Below, one piece after another: positions 61,301 through 64,000 of a DNA stretch of 64,000 nt; within the stretch, counting starts at the first letter, position 1, and the number at the start of each line of letters is the position of its first letter. The stretch lies in contig NC_092575.1 of NCBI RefSeq assembly GCF_037975245.1, positions 1,129,001-1,193,000 of the forward strand, in the 5' to 3' direction. The stretch comes from Apostichopus japonicus (Eukaryota; Echinodermata; Holothuroidea; Aspidochirotida; Stichopodidae). The notes under the pieces are model-generated. The model saw only the letters and a program-made list of their open reading frames with translations, was not told the DNA's origin and searched no databases. Both the position numbers and the translations under genes were made by a program.

Positions 61301-62942
61301 GTCTTTATCTCCCATGTTCTAAGCGGCATCCATTAGGAGAGACTGACTCAATTTAAATCAAATTGTTGGGTTTGCAGTGAAACTTCTCTTGGTCCAATAA
61401 TAAAGCACAATAAGACTCAACTGGACCGTTGTGACCTTGTGTTCGATAGTCGTAAGGACCCATGCTCTTACAAGTGAGCCCCCAGGCACTGAACGACCGA
61501 CGGGCGCATGTAAGGACTGTTTCCTGTGAATGACCGATGCTCGTGTAGGTCGCATGCCGAAATGATTCACCTGTGATTGGTGAAGTCTGTTAAAACTGGG
61601 CAGAGTTTGTCACGTTGCACTGAACACTGTCCAAAAACTGTTCGCTAACTTTTCAGTTTCTCTGCCGACTGAAGTCGACGCGACTTAAAACTGGCAAAAC
61701 CTTGATCAGTCGTAGTCTTAAGCAAACTGCCAGACTATACGATATCTTCCACGTAACAAAGGTGGAGTTGAGTCTGGTCTGGTCTGTGCTGTAGGGCTGT
61801 GTGTGGCCGGCTTTATTTTGCATGCAGGTTACGATAGGGCAGAGGTTCTTGATAGGCTGCATAAGCTGCATTAGGCTGCATCATTAGGCTGCATCATGCT
61901 GCATTAGCCTAAGCATGCTCTAAGCACCGTTTGCATGTTAGTATGGTTTCCAAAGAAAAATTAGAAAATGGAATAAAATGTGCTACAAACATTGGCAGAC
62001 AGTCTAACTACAACGTGTGAGCATGTCTTCGTCAAAATCGATTTATGGATAGTACAGCCTTTAATGGACCGATTATATGTGTCAAACTTGTTTGTTTATC
62101 TATTCCATTACCAGCTCAAGTTGAGGAACACAACGACTGTGCTGACTCTTGTCAAAAGCTCGACACAGCCGGTTACTTGCAACTCATAGCAACATCATCT
62201 TCAGAATTAGTCAGTAAGTAACCATGAAAGATACGTTCATATAAAGCAACTATTAATTTTCGTCAAAGTGAAACATACAAACTATATGAAACCATATGAT
62301 GGTATTTATTACCTATCTACAAAAAGTGTCATATCTTTGCAACAGATGCAGAGATGATGCTTCTATCAATGCAAATAAACAGGGTGGGAAAAGAACTAAA
62401 TAAAAAATTGTATCGATAAAAGTTTGTGACGTTATGTCTCTAATAAACTTACAAGTACATTTTCATATCGAATATTCAATGGAACAATCAAGTCATGGTT
62501 GTTGTAAACTTTAACAATTCAGCTTAATATAAAGGATCAAATTGGATTAAGACATGAATCTTTCTCGCATCCCCTACGATGTCTTGAAGTTTGGTAGGGG
62601 GGGGGGGGGGGAGGTTGATGAGGGAACAGTGAAATACAAAGACATAAAAAGGTGACAAAATATTCACTCCTGTATTGCATGTATTGTGTAGGCCTGTTTC
62701 CGTAAAGGAAAGAGAAAAAACAAAATGAAGGAAAAATATGTTAACGTCATTTTAGTTTCCATAGCGTGCGTAACAAACTTTCCCTTGCTTGCTTCTCCCT
62801 CATTCCTGTTTCTCTCTGATTTGGTTTCAGGTATATTTGTGGTCCTTACAACAATCGATATCATCGGAAGAAAGAGAAGTTTGATGATATTCTTCTCGTT
62901 GGCCTCAGTCTTCATTTTTCTTCTTAATCTCTGTGTGGATTT
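46077..62942 (+). CDS. SVOP: SVOP/SV2-like major facilitator transporter, 3' end outside the window
   Basis: Synaptic vesicle 2-related family; vertebrate SVOP is a 12-helix vesicle membrane protein of the organic-ion/sugar transporter superfamily, substrate uncertain. Exons: 46077-46329, 47973-48067, 54067-54237, 55287-55411, 55875-55938, 56318-56443, 57006-57137, 57953-58029, 60618-60694, 62115-62213, 62831-62942, all phase-consistent; 443 residues present. Acidic cytoplasmic N-terminus (about 1-84), TVEEAIDKCGFGLFQLK before helix 1, MADAFEIIILSILADQL in helix 1, MFS motif A GSWSDKYGRKN between helices 2-3, LYAEFLPSRSRGR after helix 4, PESPMFDVVSGQ after helix 6, a Cys-containing loop (CADSCQK) before helix 8 and DIIGRKRS between helices 8-9. 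Helices 10-12 are beyond position 64000. SVOP versus SVOPL versus an invertebrate paralogue is not decided. Confidence 0.88.
46330..47972 (+). other. SVOP-like intron 1
   Basis: No exon is recognised. It holds the tRNA-like sequence at about 46558-46617 (minus strand) and short C-rich tracts near 47161 and 47700. Confidence 0.65.
46558..46617 (-). repeat. tRNA-like sequence (possible SINE head or tRNA relic)
   Basis: Read on the minus strand, TTTAGCTGCTCAGTGGTTAA resembles an RNA polymerase III A box with flanking D-arm, and about 30 nt further GGTTCTAGTCAC resembles a B box (GGTTCRANNCC). It cannot fold as a normal complete tRNA by eye, so a tRNA-derived SINE or a decayed tRNA copy is more likely than a working gene. 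Confidence 0.4.
47973..48067 (+). CDS. SVOP: SVOP-like coding exon 2
   Basis: 32 codons, GGEDTYTVEEAIDKCGFGLF then QLKISCITGVLF, the start of helix 1. Acceptor CCTCAG, donor GTAAGT. Ends in phase 0. Confidence 0.9.
48068..54066 (+). other. SVOP-like intron 2 (6.0 kb), no gene found
   Basis: Phase 0 intron. Scanned for missing exons: joining exons 2 and 3 directly gives an uninterrupted family match, so none is expected. Contains a GGGA-rich stretch near 48600-48625, a poly-T of about 20 at 49493-49511, G tracts near 49975 and 50056, and AT-rich sequence. Confidence 0.65.
54067..54237 (+). CDS. SVOP: SVOP-like coding exon 3 (helices 1-2, MFS motif A)
   Basis: 57 codons: MADAFEIIILSILADQLHCD, TTVVFVGYLIGAS, GSWSDKYGRKN. 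Acceptor GTTTCAG, donor GTGAGT. The G-x3-D-K-x-G-R-K signature is the classical loop 2-3 motif of the superfamily. Confidence 0.95.
54238..55286 (+). other. SVOP-like intron 3 with a diverged internal duplication
   Basis: Two stretches resemble each other, about 54590-54665 and 54865-54935, both with TTTGTCCTTGATTT-YCCCTGGTAT followed by CAGTCAAA; similarity seems to continue weakly for another 130 bases. A poly-T of about 20 lies at 54968-54988. Confidence 0.5.
55287..55411 (+). CDS. SVOP: SVOP-like coding exon 4 (helices 3-4)
   Basis: IVWISSFWIFVFGILSSFAP, then ARFCVGVGLGGAAQ. The donor GTAAGT at 55412 leaves 2 nt, which complete Val with exon 5. Confidence 0.92.
55875..55938 (+). CDS. SVOP: SVOP-like coding exon 5
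   Basis: 64 nt. WPLYAEFLPSRSRGRTLGLM matches the LYAEFLP loop between helices 4 and 5 of SVOP. Acceptor TCTCCAG, donor GTGTGT. Confidence 0.92.
56318..56443 (+). CDS. SVOP: SVOP-like coding exon 6 (helices 5-6)
   Basis: 42 codons, almost all hydrophobic: IFWVIGVLTVVAMAAVVVP, GWRVLLFLAALPQLVFLIL. Acceptor CTGCTAG, donor GTGAGA. Downstream in intron 6 is a short GGGAACAGT repeat (56498-56535). Confidence 0.93.
57006..57137 (+). CDS. SVOP: SVOP-like coding exon 7
   Basis: 44 codons: FVPESPMFDVVSGQRRNAER, then LRIVAKVNKKSLPHG. The PES motif and the following basic cytoplasmic loop are typical of the family. Acceptor GCGTAG, donor GTAAGT. Confidence 0.93.
57138..57952 (+). other. SVOP-like intron 7, nothing recognised
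   Basis: 815 bases of AT-rich sequence with no repeat family or coding segment visible. Confidence 0.6.
57953..58029 (+). CDS. SVOP: SVOP-like coding exon 8
   Basis: 77 nt: ESRGTISDLFKTWRTSIASF then LLFFIW, the loop into helix 7. The acceptor TTTTTCAG ends at 57952; donor GTAAGT; 2 nt are carried over. Confidence 0.88.
59634..60250. repeat. About 45-48 bp minisatellite, roughly 13 copies
   Basis: Unit GGGAGGTAGGGAGACAAGAT plus GGCATGGGGAGAAAAACAAAGGAAATT, imperfect, in SVOP-like intron 8 (58030-60617). Because the unit is purine-rich and stop-poor on the reverse strand, it produces long reverse ORFs (up to 210 residues, repeating LPTSQFPLFF-type sequence) that are not genes. Confidence 0.95.
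60618..60694 (+). CDS. SVOP: SVOP-like coding exon 9 (helix 7)
   Basis: FVTAFTYYGIVLLSTELFST then GNICE, matching the YYG-x-VLL-TELF stretch of SVOP. Acceptor TTGAAAG; the weak donor GTTGAG at 60695 keeps phase with exon 10. Confidence 0.9.
60884..61249. mobile_element. TIR-type non-autonomous DNA element in SVOP-like intron 9
   Basis: 366 bp. The left end begins CAGGGGCGT and then GGTACGGCAG; the right end is CTGCCGTACCGGCTCCAACG ending CGCCCCTG, so the inverted repeats are about 26 bp with a gap. CCTTT flanks both ends (60879-60883 and 61250-61254), a 5-bp duplication candidate. The interior holds a 14-bp-arm palindrome (60975-61009). No transposase. Confidence 0.7.
62115..62213 (+). CDS. 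SVOP: SVOP-like coding exon 10
   Basis: 33 codons: AQVEEHNDCADSCQKLDTAG, YLQLIATSSSELV. The Cys-containing loop before helix 8 is colinear with vertebrate SVOP, and YLQLIATSSSE aligns with its DYMDLLWTTLSE. Acceptor TTACCAG, donor GTAAGT. Confidence 0.88.
62831..62942 (+). CDS. SVOP: SVOP-like coding exon 11 (helices 8-9)
   Basis: IFVVLTTIDIIGRKRSLMIF then FSLASVFIFLLNLCVD. The second D-x2-G-R-K motif lies between helices 8 and 9. Acceptor TTTCAG, donor GTAAGT at 62943; 2 nt are carried out. The next exon is beyond 64000. Confidence 0.92.
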
Positions 62943-63440
62943 GTAAGTACCCCCTCACTGTCGTAATCCCATCCTGTAACAACCCCTTAATGCCACACGC
63001 TGTTGCTGTCACAGTGCCTTATTATCGCAATCCCTTACTGTCACAATTCCTTAGGGTCACAATCCCGGATACTGACGCAGTCCTTTAATGCCACACTCTG
63101 TTGCTGTCACAATCCTGTACTGTAGCGATTCCTTACTGTCACAATCCCTTACTATCATAATCCCTTACTGTCACAATTCCTTACGGTCACAATTTCCAAT
63201 ACTGTCACAATCCCTTAATGTCACACTCGGTTGCTGTCACAGTGCTTTATGATCATAATCCCTTACTGTCACAATCCCTAGTACTGTCGCATTCCCTAAT
63301 ACTGTCTCATTCCCTTAATGTCACACTCTGCTGCTGTCACAATCCTGTACTGTAGCAATTCCTCACTGTCACAATTGCTCCCTATCATAATCCCTTACAG
63401 CCACGGTCACGTTATTAATACCGTCACGGTCCCCTGCTGT
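62943..63440. repeat. Degenerate CTGTCACAATCCCTTA repeats
   Basis: At the start of SVOP-like intron 11 a 15-17 bp motif CTGTCACAATCCCTTA recurs about 20-25 times with much variation. Some larger blocks (CTCTGTTGCTGTCACAATCC-TGTACTGTAGC) repeat at longer spacing. Confidence 0.85.
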
Positions 63441-63517
63441 CGTAGGCTCTCAACAAAAACCAATATGTTGCTTGAAATAGAAACTGTTACTGACTGTGGG
63501 TGTGTGGCTGGATGTCA

Positions 63518-64000
63518 CTTTGACATGTGAGAGTGGGGTGGTATCTCTAGAAACGGTGTGGGAGGTGGGATTACATGAGAGTGGGTGGTATTGCTAGAAA
63601 GGGTGTGGAAGGTTGAATAGGTGGGATTACATGAGAGTGGGTGGTATCGCTAGAAACGGTGTGGAAGCTTGAAGAGGTGGGATTACATGACAGTGGGTGG
63701 TATTGCTAGAAAGGGTGTGGAAGGTTGAATAGGTGGGATTACATGAGAGTGGGTGGTATCGCTAGAAACGGTGTGGAAGCTTGAAGAGGTGGGACTACAT
63801 GAGAGTGGGTGGTATTGCTAGAAAGTGTGTGGAAGGTTGAATAGGTGGGATTACATGAGAGTGGGTGGTATCGCTAGAAACGGTGTGGAAGCTTGAAGAG
63901 GTGGGACTACATGAGAGTGGGTGGTATCACTAGAAAGGGTGTGGAAGCTTGAAGTGGTGGGACTACATGAGAGTGGGTGGTATCGCTAGAAACGGTGTGA
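63518..64000. repeat. 56-bp minisatellite with alternating variants, runs off the window
   Basis: Unit of 56 bp beginning GTGGGATTACATGAGAGTGG. Two variants alternate: one with TTGCTAGAAAGGGTGTGGAA and GTTGAATAG, the other with TCGCTAGAAACGGTGTGGAA and GCTTGAAGAG, giving a 112-bp higher-order unit. About eight copies are visible. Confidence 0.95.

Noticed and set aside
62943-64000. CRISPR-like regularly spaced repeats
   Set aside because: Units are contiguous and similar over their full length with no unique spacers, and the setting is an animal intron.
1-64000. Strand bias of poly-G tracts as a transcription-linked signal
   Set aside because: Many G runs lie on the plus strand, but C runs also occur in the same introns (for example 25186-25202 and 16746-16755) and both types occur within the minus-strand SBDS gene, so no clear rule holds.

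Overview
The window is animal nuclear DNA. Protein-coding genes are split into many short exons with GT..AG introns, introns are long and AT-rich, and minisatellites, poly-G/poly-C tracts and short terminal-inverted-repeat elements are frequent. Three conserved animal genes can be assembled exon by exon with unbroken reading phase. The degree of similarity to vertebrate proteins, the short non-autonomous DNA elements and the G/C homopolymers suggest a marine invertebrate, possibly an echinoderm. That placement is inference; no species diagnosis is possible from the sequence alone.

1545-33863 (+): a nuclear receptor corepressor (NCOR1/NCOR2/SMRTER family), 26 coding exons, 2337 residues as assembled. 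It carries the N-terminal repression region with a coiled coil, the deacetylase-activating domain with SANT1, a cysteine-rich region, SANT2, a long disordered acidic/proline/serine region, and a C-terminal receptor-interaction region with several CoRNR-like boxes. It ends in the family-typical tail. The 3' UTR probably runs to about 36.2-36.6 kb and contains a tandem-repeat block and a long near-perfect hairpin.

39094-43760 (-): complete SBDS (ribosome maturation factor), 5 exons, 253 residues. It is convergent with the corepressor gene. Intron 4 holds a TIR transposable element.

46077-62942 (+), continuing past the window: an SVOP/SV2-like major facilitator transporter. Eleven coding exons are present (443 residues, about nine of twelve membrane segments); the C-terminal exons lie beyond position 64000.

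The three genes do not form one pathway: transcriptional repression, 60S ribosome maturation and vesicle/membrane transport. The non-coding space is of more interest. Two corepressor introns carry tandem duplications of the 3' splice site itself, one with nine copies. There is an 8-bp-TSD hAT-like element, two further TIR elements, a tRNA-like sequence, and several minisatellites, some with higher-order structure. I found no CRISPR, operon, phage or bacterial system; the window is eukaryotic.
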